Notes under the pieces: generated by a model
Databases searched by the model: none
Told to the model about the DNA's origin: nothing
What the model saw: only the letters and a program-made list of their open reading frames with translations
Made by a program: the position numbers and the translations under genes
NCBI GenBank assembly: GCA_036852015.1
Contig: JAANDG010000325.1
Coordinates: 1-64,000, forward strand
Length of the DNA: 64,000 bases
DNA from: Pelodera strongyloides
Lineage: Eukaryota > Nematoda > Chromadorea > Rhabditida > Rhabditidae
Direction of reading: 5' to 3'
Part shown: positions 22,725 to 33,114 of the stretch, one piece after another
How positions within the stretch are numbered: position 1 is the stretch's first letter
Layout: every line of letters starts with the position of its first letter

Positions 22725-23591
22725 AAAAATATTCTCGTGTAGTTCCATTCCAAGATACGGTAAATTTTCAGTATACTTGCAAACCCCATTAGTTGTTGTT
22801 CACTTACCTCTTGAGTTGCGCAAAAGTTTGTGCAAAAAGCAAATAGTAGAATAATAATAGAGAATTTTTCCTTCATTATATCTGTAAAATTGGTATAAAA
22901 TTAATCAGAAAGTATGTTAGTGTTGGCTTTTCCGGCTCTTGCTTTTCCTGCTCTTTATAGCCCTTTTTTGAATTGGGTCACTTTTTGCATATTGCCCGCG
23001 GGAAGTCCGGTTGAGATTATCGGGGTTTTTGTCGTTTTGACCGTTCTTTAAAGCGAAATGCTAGTCCCTTTGGAAAATTTGCATATGATAAGCAAATCCT
23101 ATGTATCCTATGCTAATTTTGTACGATCGTCCACGGCAATCGTACAAAATTAGCATAAGATACATAGGATTTGCTTATCATATGCAAGTTTTCCAAAGAG
23201 GCTAGCATTTCGCCTTAACGGTAACAGCGAACTTTAATGTTAACGGCGATGTTTCGTGCGTGCATTAAATACGCTTGCTGCATATTTGGGACATTCAGTC
23301 GGTATCTCCTGAACGATTTGAAAAGTTCCATGGACAAATATTCGCTACATGGTTAGTTAGTGTGTATGTACTGGCTGGCAGTGAGTAAGCCGAGAGTAAA
23401 GAAAAGAAATGGGGGGGGGGTCACATTCACATTTGCATACCGTAACTCTTAAGTGAATCTCATACACGTTTAGGTACACCGTCAACCGTCTTCGCATGTT
23501 GAGCCTGCAAATTCGCTCTGAAATGGCTCGCCTGGGCGGGAATTCAAAATTGGAAGAAGTTTTGAACGTTTTGGAGAAGGATGTCATCTGA
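16295..23591 (+). CDS. Geranylgeranyl diphosphate synthase
   Basis: The enzyme adds isopentenyl diphosphate to farnesyl diphosphate to make GGPP for protein prenylation and other isoprenoids. Nine exons join in phase: 16295-16384, 16573-16645, 16796-16886, 17254-17360, 17603-17704, 17867-17975, 18275-18408, 18724-18802, 23474-23591. They give 300 residues, the same length as human GGPS1. The first Asp-rich motif DDIED lies at 68-72 within [16 protein letters not shown], and the second is RDDLLNL at 191-197. [17 protein letters not shown] and [11 protein letters not shown] are typical of the animal GGPS1 family. TTTTTTCTAG precedes the ATG by 14 bases, a possible spliced-leader site. Intron 3 is a minisatellite, and the last intron (18803-23473) holds another gene on the opposite strand. 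Confidence 0.94.
16995..17250. repeat. Intronic minisatellite, 19-20 bp unit carrying a 3' splice-site consensus
   Basis: About twelve tandem units of CACGCGGTTTTCAGAAGGCT (or 19 bp with TTTCAG) fill most of intron 3 of the GGPP synthase gene. A thirteenth, altered unit (CACGCGGTTTACTTTCAG) forms the acceptor used by exon 4 at 17254. Almost every unit contains TTTCAG/A. The array has no stop codon in any forward frame, so apparent ORFs there are not genes. Confidence 0.9.
18431..18595. mobile_element. Family D MITE copy in a GGPP synthase intron
   Basis: The ends are TGGGGGTTTCCAAGTAT and ATACTTGCAAACCCCATTA. The interior contains GGAACTACACGAGAATATTTTT and ATGTATGCAGCTTTCG. Related copies lie at 22631-22791 and 36936-37092. 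It occupies the intron 18409-18723 and has no coding content. Confidence 0.75.
19179..22876 (-). CDS. Glycosyltransferase family 14 (core-2/I-branching) enzyme, nested in a GGPP synthase intron
   Basis: Family 14 enzymes transfer N-acetylglucosamine or xylose in the Golgi. Ten minus-strand exons join in phase: 22876-22808, 22232-22135, 21782-21656, 21558-21411, 21171-21089, 20782-20623, 20330-20191, 20000-19879, 19683-19574, 19327-19179. They predict 401 residues. Exon 1 encodes a signal peptide or anchor ([19 protein letters not shown]). Family features are [46 protein letters not shown] (about 168-178), [24 protein letters not shown] and [11 protein letters not shown], in the expected order. 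No frame is broken. It is an ordinary-length member of the nematode expansion of this family. Exact donor and acceptor sugars are unknown. The 5' intron contains a family D element with a long poly(A) run. Confidence 0.88.
20350..20450. repeat. Partial MITE-A, left end
   Basis: The left end TTAAAGCGGTATACCAACCGG and the CATGTGTAAATGAGAATGATTAGAATAAAAAAT-type interior are recognisable. The right end is missing. A partial right end lies at about 20905-21024, separated by a glycosyltransferase exon, so the two are probably independent relics. Confidence 0.5.
21868..22005. mobile_element. Family C MITE copy in a glycosyltransferase intron
   Basis: The ends are GAAGCCGTATTCACCAACAC and its near reverse complement GTCGATGAATACGGCCTC. 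Next to the ends is ACACAGGGAG paired with CTCCCTGTGT. It is about 138 bases, in the intron between glycosyltransferase exons 2 and 3. Confidence 0.75.
22631..22791. mobile_element. Family D MITE copy interrupted by a 68-base poly(A) run
   Basis: The ends are TGGGGTGGGGTTTGCAAGTAT and ATACTTGCAAACCCCATTA. Most of the interior seen in other copies is replaced by an A run at about 22655-22722, followed by ATATTCTCGTGTAGTTCC, which is the family interior in reverse. It lies in the first intron of the nested glycosyltransferase gene. Confidence 0.7.
23049..23217. mobile_element. Near-perfect palindromic MITE with MITE-A-like ends
   Basis: The ends TAAAGCGAAATGCTAG and CTAGCATTTCGCCTTA resemble MITE-A. 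The interior is an almost complete palindrome: TTTGCATATGATAAGCAAAT and AATTTTGTACGAT recur inverted around a centre of about ten bases. It sits upstream of the glycosyltransferase start and inside the last GGPP synthase intron. The transcript would form a hairpin of about 75 base pairs. Confidence 0.85.
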
Positions 23592-25396
23592 ACTGTGCCG
23601 TGACTGCTATATTGGGGTTTGTTTGGGTTTTATTTACACATGCTGAGCCCTAGGAAAACTAGATGCCGACGATGCCGTGTGAATATTTGCATTATAAGAT
23701 TTTAGTGCACAGTTAGGTTAGAAGTTATATGATGCTTTCTTCGTATGTATGGGAATCTTCGTATGTATGGGAATATTTATTGGCTCCCGCACCCTGCACT
23801 CTCTGTAAGCATCATTCTAATTATTCCCCTTTTCTGTGCTTATATTCCTCTCTATGACATTCCCGTATGTTTCCGGTAGTGTATTTTTAGCTATCTCTTC
23901 ATTTTCTCTAATAATAACCTTTTCCAAACGTGCGAAGAAAGCGAAGAGAAAAAAAAGAGAGAAACACAATTTTATATTCTTATGTCAGTGATGATTTTTT
24001 GAGTGTCATTTGCACTTGTTTTATACCCTGTACATATATGCATTCATGGTTTATATACTGTAGCTTGTGAAACAGAATTGAAACTGTTCCCTATTGTGTT
24101 GACTTTACATGACGTAGATATGGCATGTGGGTTTTGAAATTGAGAGCACGCACAGGCAATTATTCAGCGCACGCTTCACAAACCACGTGCCATACCGCTT
24201 TGGTTGGATAAGTTGGAGCACTTAATCAGTTCCTGTTCACTCGTACAGTATAGCGACTTGTTTCCTACTTTGTACCTTTGTAGTGTAAAGTTTGTATGTG
24301 CCGACTTAATTTGTAACCTGTGCAATGTTGTATTGTAATGTATCATGTTTTATATACTGTATGCCTGAATTGTTTGTGTGCATCCGGTTGTATCTATTGT
24401 ATAGATAGTAATATCGAATATTATAGTTGAACAAATTGAGCATCTTTTTTGATTCTAGTGATTGTCTGCCTGTTGCTTCTTTTTTTTTTAAAGCATCCAC
24501 GCGTGATTATTCTGATTATTTATTTCAAGTTTTATGTTTCCAGTGTATTCTTGTAATTGTGATCGTCATTATTATGTTGTTTACATGATTACATGAGTTC
24601 TGTATTTTTTTTGGTAAACTTTTAGATTTTAGACTTCAAAATATTGAACTTTTTTAATATTATAAGGTGGCTTTGTACGGTTGTATTGTTTATTGATAGG
24701 TAAATAGAATATAAGGGTAGATGAGTACACATGAAACGTCCGAAACCATTTGGTGACCACTCGAGGACCAATTTTGCTCGTAATTGTTTAATGGCGAGCT
24801 ATGGTTTTCCGGTTCCGGTGGTCTGATTGCACTTGTAAGTTTTGATCCAAAAAGTTCCAAGTGATGGATCTTGTTCAAAGTTTATTCTATCGCAAAAAGC
24901 TTATCATTTTGCTATCAAATCAGCGAATTTTCTCTCCCGTCACTATCTATCCCTTGTTGTGTTTTATTTACGAACTATGTAAGAGAATATATAACTGTGC
25001 CTCACTTTTTTCATGTAGTTCCATGCTTTATCATTTTATCTCTCGATTTTTATGCAATTAATATGTTTTACATATAGATATAAAACCTTTTTATCGTTTC
25101 AATAAATGTTTATTTTATTTTATTTGCACGATAAAACATTTGGCTTTTAGTTATAATTTCGAACTTTTCATAGAAATAATACTGAATTTGAAGTATGGGC
25201 ACGCATTTGAGAATTTCGCGATTGGGTTGCGCATCGAAAATACCTGAAGAAGGGTGCGCGGCGAAAATATGGCGCTTTTTGAAGCCGCAGCGGTGCACCG
25301 GCCTGAAATTGTTGTTTTCTCGCGCGCATATATTGTGCGTTTCCGCTAACTTTGCATTCTTGCTTTTTTATTTGGTCTATTTTTCAGTAGAATATA
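23592..25396. other. Intergenic region, nothing recognised
   Basis: This is the 3' flank of the GGPP synthase gene and the 5' flank of the P450 gene. It is AT-rich, with a few short direct repeats (TTCGTATGTATGGGAAT twice near 23740) and no exon with matching splice phase on either strand. TTTTTCAG followed by TAGAATATAATG at about 25380-25397 may be the spliced-leader acceptor region of the P450 gene. Confidence 0.6.
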
Positions 25397-28300
25397 ATGA
25401 TTACGCTGATTGTCGTTTCTCTTACTACTGTAATTATGTCGATTGTTTGGTACTATCGAATGGTGGGACGGTACCCTCCTGGACCCGCACCTGTACCATT
25501 TCTAGGCAACCTACTCCAGTTGAGGTACCCATATTTATTGATCATAGATAATCACGCTGATGAAACTCAGGTGGTGCGCTGCGACAGCGTGGCGAACACC
25601 GGGCGAGGAATTGACGCAGCTGTTTTTCGCTGACTGAAAATGTGTTTATTGTAGGAGTCTGATCGATTGTAATTATTTTTAGTATGCCTCTAAACTAACA
25701 AAGTACATGCCAGAAACTACATCAGCTGATTGTGAGCAAACTTGTTAGACAAAACTTTTGAATTTTTTGATTGACATATATTTTAGCCCCGATAACACAC
25801 ACAAACAAATTGAAAAACTGGGAGCCAAATTTGGTCCTGTATACACTGTTTTTATTCCATTACCAACAGTTATTATCAGCGGATATGAGGAACACAAGGA
25901 AGCATTGTTGGAAAAAGGTTTGTTAATGAAATGCCTAATCAATGTTTCAGCCAGAACAAAGAACAGGTCCTCGGTAGTATAGTGGTGAGTATCCGCGTCT
26001 GTCACATGCGAGACCCGGGTTCAATTCCCGGCTGGGGAGAATTTTTTTGCATTTGTTTGAAATTTAAATGTTTCAAACAATTTAAATTGTCGTTTTTTTC
26101 TAGCTGAAAACTTTTCTTCTCGGCCAAATAACCCATCAGATAGTATGTTTATGAATTCTCCCAATGGTGGGATTATATTCGCCGAAGGACCTAGATGGGC
26201 ACAGCAGAAACAATTTACGTTGGCAGTTTTGAGGTATGCTTTATGTTAGAGATGCTATCGGCGCCTGCTCCTTCAAGGGTAGTTCATTACCGGGTGGCAA
26301 CGGTTATGACTTGTTCTGCAGAGGCAGAGGTCCTGAGCATCAGAGTTCCAGATAAAAACTTGCTCGACGACTTGCGTGATTGCTTGATAAATTACGTGAT
26401 ATACTAACAATAAGCATGTTTCCATGAATTGATTCCATGGTTGTGAGCAATATGTGTGCCGTGATCTACTGGCCCTCCAATTCAGTGCGTATAGACTGTT
26501 GGTAGCGCGCAATCAGCGCTGCAACGTTTTCATGAGCGCCGCGAAGTTATGGCGGACGAGTTCTCAATGTTTTAGCTGTACTATAGGTATAACGTTGTGT
26601 AAATTCCTCATTTAGACAACTCGGCGTCGGATCTCAACTAATGGAAACTAGAATCTTATCATCAACTGAGAAATTGTTCGAGTTCTTGCAATTACAAGGT
26701 GACCCTTTTGTCCTATTTTTCACGGTGTTTTGCATACCTTATCTAATCATTAATTGAGTTACACATTTTATTTCACCAACAATCGTTGCTTTTGCTTATA
26801 TCTACCGTGTAACGTGAAGCTTTGCGTTTGGGACCGCACAGTTCTTGCCGGAGCGGGCCACAACAAAAAAAGAGTAGGTTCATAGCCAAATGGTTGCCGC
26901 ACACCGAAAAGTTCGTGCTAGGTAACGTTTCATTAAAACATTAAAAAATTGATTTTATAGATTTATCACAGATCGATCTAAATTGGCCCGTGCATCTGTG
27001 TGTGGCAAATATCGTTCACGAAATACTCTTTGGATTTCAAGTTCCCTTTGATGATTGTGACGAAATGCTCGGGTTTCAGGTGGGTTACGGTATGTTTTAT
27101 GGAAATTTGCAATGTTGTTGTCCTAAGCCTAAGCCTAAGCCTAAGCCTAAGGGAGACAATTTCAATTGTCATATCGGATAGTTGGTTTTGAATGCTGGAG
27201 AAAGGTATGCTTGGAGAACCGTATTCTAGTGTATGCATAAATTGTGTTCCGCGTTCTATGGACTATGGAAGTGCGGGACACCACGTTTTTGGATAATACA
27301 TTGCAATGGAAATTGGGTTGTCCAATCTCACAAACCATATGCATAAATGATAATTATTATCTGCTTTTTTTTTGCACGGTTCTAAAACATTTGACTTATG
27401 ACGTCGTAACACTCTCTGTACAATACACACTTCAAAAAGGCAGCACATTTGTTGCAACAGTTCGTGGTAATCTAATTTAATATTTTCTCAGAAACGTATC
27501 GATGACGCAATGCATATTGTGCGAAGTCGAGTCACCGTTCTTCTAGTACAGGTAAAATATTTATTTTGTAAACCATAGCATTGATCAAGTTTGGTAAGCA
27601 TGCCTTTAGCTAGGAGAAAGCAGGCCCACTCGCGCCCACTCAAATAGCCTCTGGCGCCCACTCTCGCCCTCTCTCGCCCACAGACTCGCCCGCACTCTAG
27701 TAGCCTATCATTGATCAAATGCCCTTGCTAATGCATTTCATATCTTTACGCTTCAAACTTCAAGAACATGCCCCCATTCAAACGTGATTATATGTAGTGA
27801 TCACACGCATGTCTTGCACCTCAGTGATCCTAATCACAGAAGACAGTGTTTCCAGATGACAGTTTAATGTCCTGTATAGGTATCAAATTGGTCATATGGA
27901 ATCGTCTATTCCGCTCAGGAGTTCTGCGGAACAATTTTTGTACACTGTTGTCTACGACCTTTTATAAAGGAGAAGGTTCTAGGAGTGTAGATGATTTATA
28001 TCTTTACCAGCCGCCTTAGGCGACTTTCAAAGTCTAACATGCAGTAACATCAGTGAGCACACTTGTGTGAAACGTTTGCAACGTATCTTGAAAAATCGCG
28101 AAATAAAAATCGAATTTCGCTTGCTCAAGACGGGGCTTCGGCTCTCCTTTTATAGCCTTTGGATATTCAAATTTTCGTTGCGTTCACACGCGGCTTCAAA
28201 CAAAAAAGTAAACTCTTCTCCTTTATATAATAAGATATTCAATTTTTCTAACCAGGCTCTTCCGTGGACCCGTTTCCTCCCCTTCATTGGTCGTTGGGGC

Positions 28301-31008
28301 TATTGGGATCTTCGGGAAATTGCCATTGAATTACAAGATTATGTGCAATTGCAAATCGACAAAGCAATTGAAACATTGAGAGAGGAGGGAGAAACACATA
28401 ATTACACTCACGCATACTTACAGGTCAATTTATGAATTTTTATTCATTCGGAATGTTTGAAGATATTTCACACAGAAAGGGATACCATACCTGAGCCTGC
28501 GTAATCGTGGGAAACCAAAAAACCCATTTCGCCCCGATCAAATCGGGCCTTGATCGGGGCGATATCGGGGTTTTTCGGAAAATAATCGGGGGAAATCGTT
28601 TTTTTATAAAGAATTGGGGCAATATCGGGCCTTGTTCCAAATTTAGTCCCATATATGTTAAAATATACAGTATTGCATCATAACCTGTAGTCATGTGCCT
28701 GTGTTTATAAAGCTGTATTGTAGGAACTGCGTCGCCGTGAAAAGTCGAACAACCTGGAATCTTTCTCAATGGACCAATTGGGCAATTGCCTGCTCGACCT
28801 CTGGTTGGCCGGGATGGAGACAGCCGCGACTACAGTAAGATGGGCACTAACGCTGCTTACAGTACACCCCGATGTTCAGGTGAGGAAGTGAGGATGAGGT
28901 TCTAAAGTTTGAAAAAAATATCCTCTGCATCTATGCCCCGAATGTGCGCAGTCATTTAAAGATTACGGTAGTTTCTCAGCAATATACGCTCTGAGCGTGT
29001 GTGCCTGAATGTTTAGACAGTTCTCGAAGGATGAAAGTTAAAAGTTGGAAACATTGCCTAGTCGCCATGCAAAAATAAGTGTTCGCCTCTTCAAATAAAA
29101 GAGAGTCAGTTGAATCCTTGGGGTGTGATAGTACGTGCACTTCTTAGAATGCGCTTCACAGGAACGCGCCACGGGTGCGCCACAGGTGTGCCATCTGGGG
29201 TTGTTCAACTATAGCGCACCCTTGGTCCATCAACAATCACAGAATTTACATCAGGAAGTTTGACGGCTCAAAATATGTTTACCCTGTTATTTTTTAAAAT
29301 ATTTCAGGAGAAATTATATGAAGAAATGAGGGATGTATTAGGGGACGAACCATTGTCAATGTCACATAAAACACGACTACCCTATGCACAGGTAATTTAT
29401 ATATAAAGGTTTATTGAGGATATGCAATTAACACATCTCAAAAGGTGACCCTAAGATACGACGCTTCACAACGCAGTATACTCACAAGGGACCAAACTAC
29501 AAAGAACAAAAACACAAACTGTTTTGTAAGTCGCTTTTTGTGCCTCATTAGAAGTATATTTTATGTTTTACTTGGTTTCTTCGTGTAGAATCGCCATAAA
29601 TAAGAAAAGAGAAGTTTAGGATGAACCCATGCTAGCTAATTAGGAAGTCACTGAAGTGCTGTTCGCTGGACTATGATAATAGTTATTTTGGTACTGTATC
29701 TATATAGAGATTTTTGGGTACAGCGAAATACTGGCCGGTTTTTGAAGCGCATCGCGCATCGTGGATAACTGAATTCTTACCTACTATTTCACCGCTAATT
29801 CGCTCTAATTTAGCTCAATTTTTTACTTATGTTCATTTGCATAACCTGTATAAGAATGCTGGTGTACTCAATGTGTTTCACAAACCGGCCGGTATTCCGC
29901 TCTAATGTAAAAAAGAAAGAAACTGTCTTTGTTTTCAGGCTGTAATCTGTGAAATACACCGTGTGTCAAATGTGGTCACGTTCAATGTTTTCCATAAAAC
30001 ATACAAAGACGATACAATTGGTGGGAAGTTCATCCCGGCTGGTGGGTGGATTTTAAATAGTAGCCGTTTTATGCGGGAATCGAACTTTGGTGATTTTGAT
30101 GGGGACGGTTAACTGATGAAAATCCTCTCGATGGCTCCTCTGGGAAATAGGCGCTCGGCGAAAAGATGGTGCATCAGTTGGGAGTTTTGAAGGAGTTGCG
30201 GTAGCTGCGCCGCAGATGTGCCACATGTGCGCCTCCTGGAGTGGTAAGCTCTCGCGCATGTCTGGCTCTGTGCCCCCCTTTCGTGACGGTTGCGCGATCG
30301 CCTTGATATACTACATCGACCTATCGTATCCTTTAACTTTAACAAACACTTTCTCAGGTTCCACAGTTCTTCCTCAAATAACGAGTGTTCTGTCGAGCTC
30401 GCAAGTATTTGAAAATGCGGAGAAATTCGACCCAGAAAGGTTTATTGAACGAACTGATGACGGAATTAAACTGAAGAAAGAGGAAATGGAAAAGGTATTT
30501 TCGTTTCTTGTACATAAGAAAACATACATGTATATGAAGCTATGTATCACATAGAAAAAGGTGAACTTGTAAGGTGAAACGTGCAGTAAATCTTCGATTG
30601 GAATTAGTATAAACGTTCCGCAAGAAGTTCTAGCTCTGACACGTCCTTTTTCTTGACACGCCCTTACCATCATTATTCATAAATCTTGTTTCAGGTAATC
30701 GCTTTTTCATTAGGAAAACGTCGTTGCGCGGGAGAAGCACTGGCTAGAATGGAGGTTGTTATTTTATTGTTTTACAAATTTTTATTTTTATTTGTAGAGT
30801 TTCAGCTAGTCTTGTGGTGTCTTAGTGAACAACATATGTATATGTTAAATGCAACAAGTTTCAGGTATTCTTGATACCGTTGTCAATTATACGTCGGTAT
30901 CGGATAGAACCGTCGGATCAAGTCTGTCCTTCACTTGAACCAGTATTCGGAATACTACAGACTCCGAGACCGTACACTTCGAAATTAACTTTACGACAAT
31001 CACAATAG
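25397..31008 (+). CDS. Cytochrome P450, microsomal, CYP33-like
   Basis: This is a haem monooxygenase expected on the ER membrane. Thirteen exons join in phase: 25397-25524, 25787-25917, 26104-26233, 26616-26698, 26961-27079, 27492-27551, 28256-28423, 28724-28879, 29308-29391, 29939-30041, 30358-30494, 30695-30754, 30865-31008. They give 500 residues. The N-terminus is a membrane anchor followed by the proline hinge YPPGPAPVPFLGN. The I-helix motif is AGMETAATT (about 302-310), the K-helix ExxR is EIHR (358-361), and the PERF motif is FDPERF (411-416). The haem loop is FSLGKRRCAGE, with the ligand Cys about 444. All catalytic landmarks are intact. Family placement rests on general resemblance to nematode CYP33/34/35 proteins. 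The introns hold a tRNA gene, telomere-like repeats and a MITE-A. AATAAA lies at 31280-31285. Confidence 0.92.
25968..26039 (+). tRNA. tRNA-Asp (anticodon GTC)
   Basis: A 72-base cloverleaf is intact. The acceptor TCCTCGG pairs with CTGGGGA (two G-U pairs), followed by discriminator G. The D arm is TAGTATAGTGGTGAGTAT, the anticodon stem is CGCGT/ATGCG with loop CTGTCAC, and the T arm is CCGGG-TTCAATT-CCCGG. It closely resembles known nematode tRNA-Asp. A short T run follows (26042-26048), suitable as a Pol III terminator. It lies in the P450 intron 25918-26103, in the same orientation as the host gene. Confidence 0.93.
27122..27151. repeat. Interstitial telomere repeat, five CCTAAG units
   Basis: Five units of CCTAAG (TTAGGC on the other strand) lie in the P450 intron 27080-27491. 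TTAGGC is the nematode telomere repeat. Similar five-unit blocks occur at 42318-42349 and 44825-44854. Confidence 0.9.
28500..28640. repeat. ATCGGGG-rich repeat in a P450 intron
   Basis: The motifs CGATC, ATCGGGG and GATCGGGGCGATATCGGGG recur several times in about 140 bases, partly as inverted copies (CGCCCCGATCAAATCGGGCC). Non-coding. It is in the intron 28424-28723. Confidence 0.45.
29719..29904. mobile_element. MITE-A copy in a P450 intron
   Basis: The ends are TA-CAGCGAAATACTGGCCGG and CCGGCCGGTATTCCGCTC-TA. Both outer TA dinucleotides are kept while the TTAA seen at other copies is absent, which supports a TA target. It is in the intron 29392-29938. Confidence 0.85.
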
Positions 31009-31817
31009 AAAATGAATCACATAGATAACATATCACATACGGCAATGACAATATACCTATCTAGCAGTTGTTGAGACCTTACCTTACTACACTACATGTA
31101 ACATGAGCGCATAGAGCGGTGGTAAGAGGGAATTCGATAGTGAAGTACAAGGAGGAATCGTTCTTGCCAGTTTGCTATACACATAAAAGTATTCATTTAG
31201 CCTTTATTATGCAGTGTATACCCCATCCAGTTTTCGTATTATATTCAATCACAAGAATGTGCGCTGATGATCTCAGTAGAATAAATGCTTTACATTTGTA
31301 AATATTAGAAATTCAAATGTTTATTATTCATACACATAAATATCTGCAGCAAATAAATAAAGTGGAACGTACATTAAGCAAATTATAAGAATATTCGTAG
31401 TCTTTAGTTTAGGCCCTCACGGGAAAACCAATGTGCTGAAAAATTTAGAATTGTGTGATCCCGGCTCATCGATTTTGTGAGCTAATCGATATGTGATTTA
31501 GTCTATGCAAGAAAAGCCACAACTGGTCTGAGCAAAATTATTTTCGAATATATGTGGCGCAAAAACAAAATAGAAAATTAGATAAAAATCTTATCTTGGG
31601 CAACAAATTATTTTCTTAAAATCATAAGGTACATAGGTACATTCGGAAATTTTTTTCACAAACTTAAAATGTAATAACAAAAACAGTTCCTGCCGAGAGA
31701 GAAAATTATGCACTGGTCGCGAGAAAAGGCTACGTAAGTGCTTTGTAAAAAATAACTTCAAAGCGCTACTGTAATGAGATCGGATCGGGTGTTAGCAAAT
31801 AAAACAAAAAAAATATA

Positions 31818-31989
31818 TTAAAGGGAAATGCCGGCCGGTTTTTGAATCGCATAATAGACAGCTGAATTCTAACGCATTTATGCAAAGTTGCTCGAATTTT
31901 TTATTATAATTTATGTTCATTTGCAGAAGCTGCATAAGAATGCTGATCTACGCGCATATGTTTCAAAAACGGCCAGTATTTCGCTTTAA
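31818..31989. mobile_element. MITE-A copy, directly joined to a palindromic element
   Basis: The ends are TTAAAGGGAAATGCCGGCCGG and CGGCCAGTATTTCGCTTTAA. Its right-end TTTAAA is also the left end of the palindromic element starting at 31986. The two elements share those bases. Confidence 0.8.
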
Positions 31990-32382
31990 AGGGACAGGCC
32001 CATCAAAGTAAACCTATATTTACGAAGTATTCATAATGTATATAGAGCATTTTTATTACAATATATACAAACCAAATTTCGCCTACTTTCGTCCTCGAGG
32101 ACTGTTTCCGATGTGCTCATCCACATATGTATACCGTAAAACTGGAGAGATCGAAGCTGTCTACGCAAATTTATCAATAAATTAAAATGCGAGCTAAATT
32201 TGCATATACACCTTGGAAGTCTGCAGCTTTATGGTATACATATGCGGATGAGCGCATCGGAAAAAGTCTTCGAGGGCGAAAGTAGGTGATATTTGGTTTG
32301 TATATATTGTAATAAAAATGCTTTATACACATTATGAACGTTTAGTAAATATAGGTTTACTTTGATGGGCCTGTCCCTTTAA
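31986..32382. mobile_element. Palindromic MITE, TTAAAGGGACAGGCCC ends
   Basis: Arms of about 175 bases begin TTAAAGGGACAGGCCCATCA at 31986 and end with the inverse at 32382. GTATATATTG, CCTACTTTCG and GTATACATATG blocks recur inverted. The centre is about 50 bases. No ORF. It is in the intergenic DNA between the P450 and the chemoreceptor gene. Confidence 0.85.
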
Positions 32383-32697
32383 AGAAATAGAAAATATCGC
32401 TACACATTGCGTTTCACAATGTTTCAAGTAGAATCACAGTAGAACCCAGTTGAAGAATGTTTCATTTGGAAACTTTTAATTGATAAATAAAATAAACTAT
32501 TTACAAATATGCTCAACTGGCAAGAATGTAATGTAGAGATTTTAGGCTGATTAATATGATTGATAACGATTTCATTATTTTCGTTATTTATTTATTTATT
32601 TATCTACATAATTCTTTTGGACTTTCGGAGAACTCTTGAACGTTGTCCTCGGTAAGCAGTAAGCAATAAGTTTCGATCAAGACCTACATTTTACTCA

Positions 32698-32869
32698 TTA
32701 AAGCGAAATGCCGGCCGGTTTTTGAAACAGATCGAGTAGATCAGCATTCTCATGCATCTTGTGCAAATGAACATAAATTAGACTAAAAGAATCGAGCAAA
32801 TTAGCATAAACACGTAAGAATTCAGTTGTGCACGATGCGTTTCAAAAACCGGCCGGTATTTTGCTTTAA
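32698..32869. mobile_element. MITE-A copy
   Basis: Nearly consensus copy: TTAAAGCGAAATGCCGGCCGG at the left, CCGGCCGGTATTTTGCTTTAA at the right, with GTGCAAATGAACATAAATTAGA inside. The rest of 31009-33114 shows no gene. Confidence 0.9.
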
Positions 32870-33114
32870 ATTGAATAGAAGGTACTTGAAATAGGAATGG
32901 TAATTGCGGAGAAGTCGCAGAAAAAATTCTTGAAAGTTTACCCTAATGCCAAATAAGATATGTACAAGAATAATACCCTAACAATAAGCCGTTAGAATAT
33001 TTAGTGTGGCTAATGACGGATCCCTTCCTTCCTATTTCTCATCTATTTCTTAGAACTGAATCATCCTTTGTATTCCTCCCTTATAATGATGAGGATGATC
33101 CTCCCTTCCTATTT

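Noticed and set aside
22538..22876. ORFs with poly-Lys or poly-Phe
   Set aside because: Translation of the 68-base A run. Only the first 23 codons of the minus-strand ORF (22876-22808) are used, as exon 1 of the glycosyltransferase.
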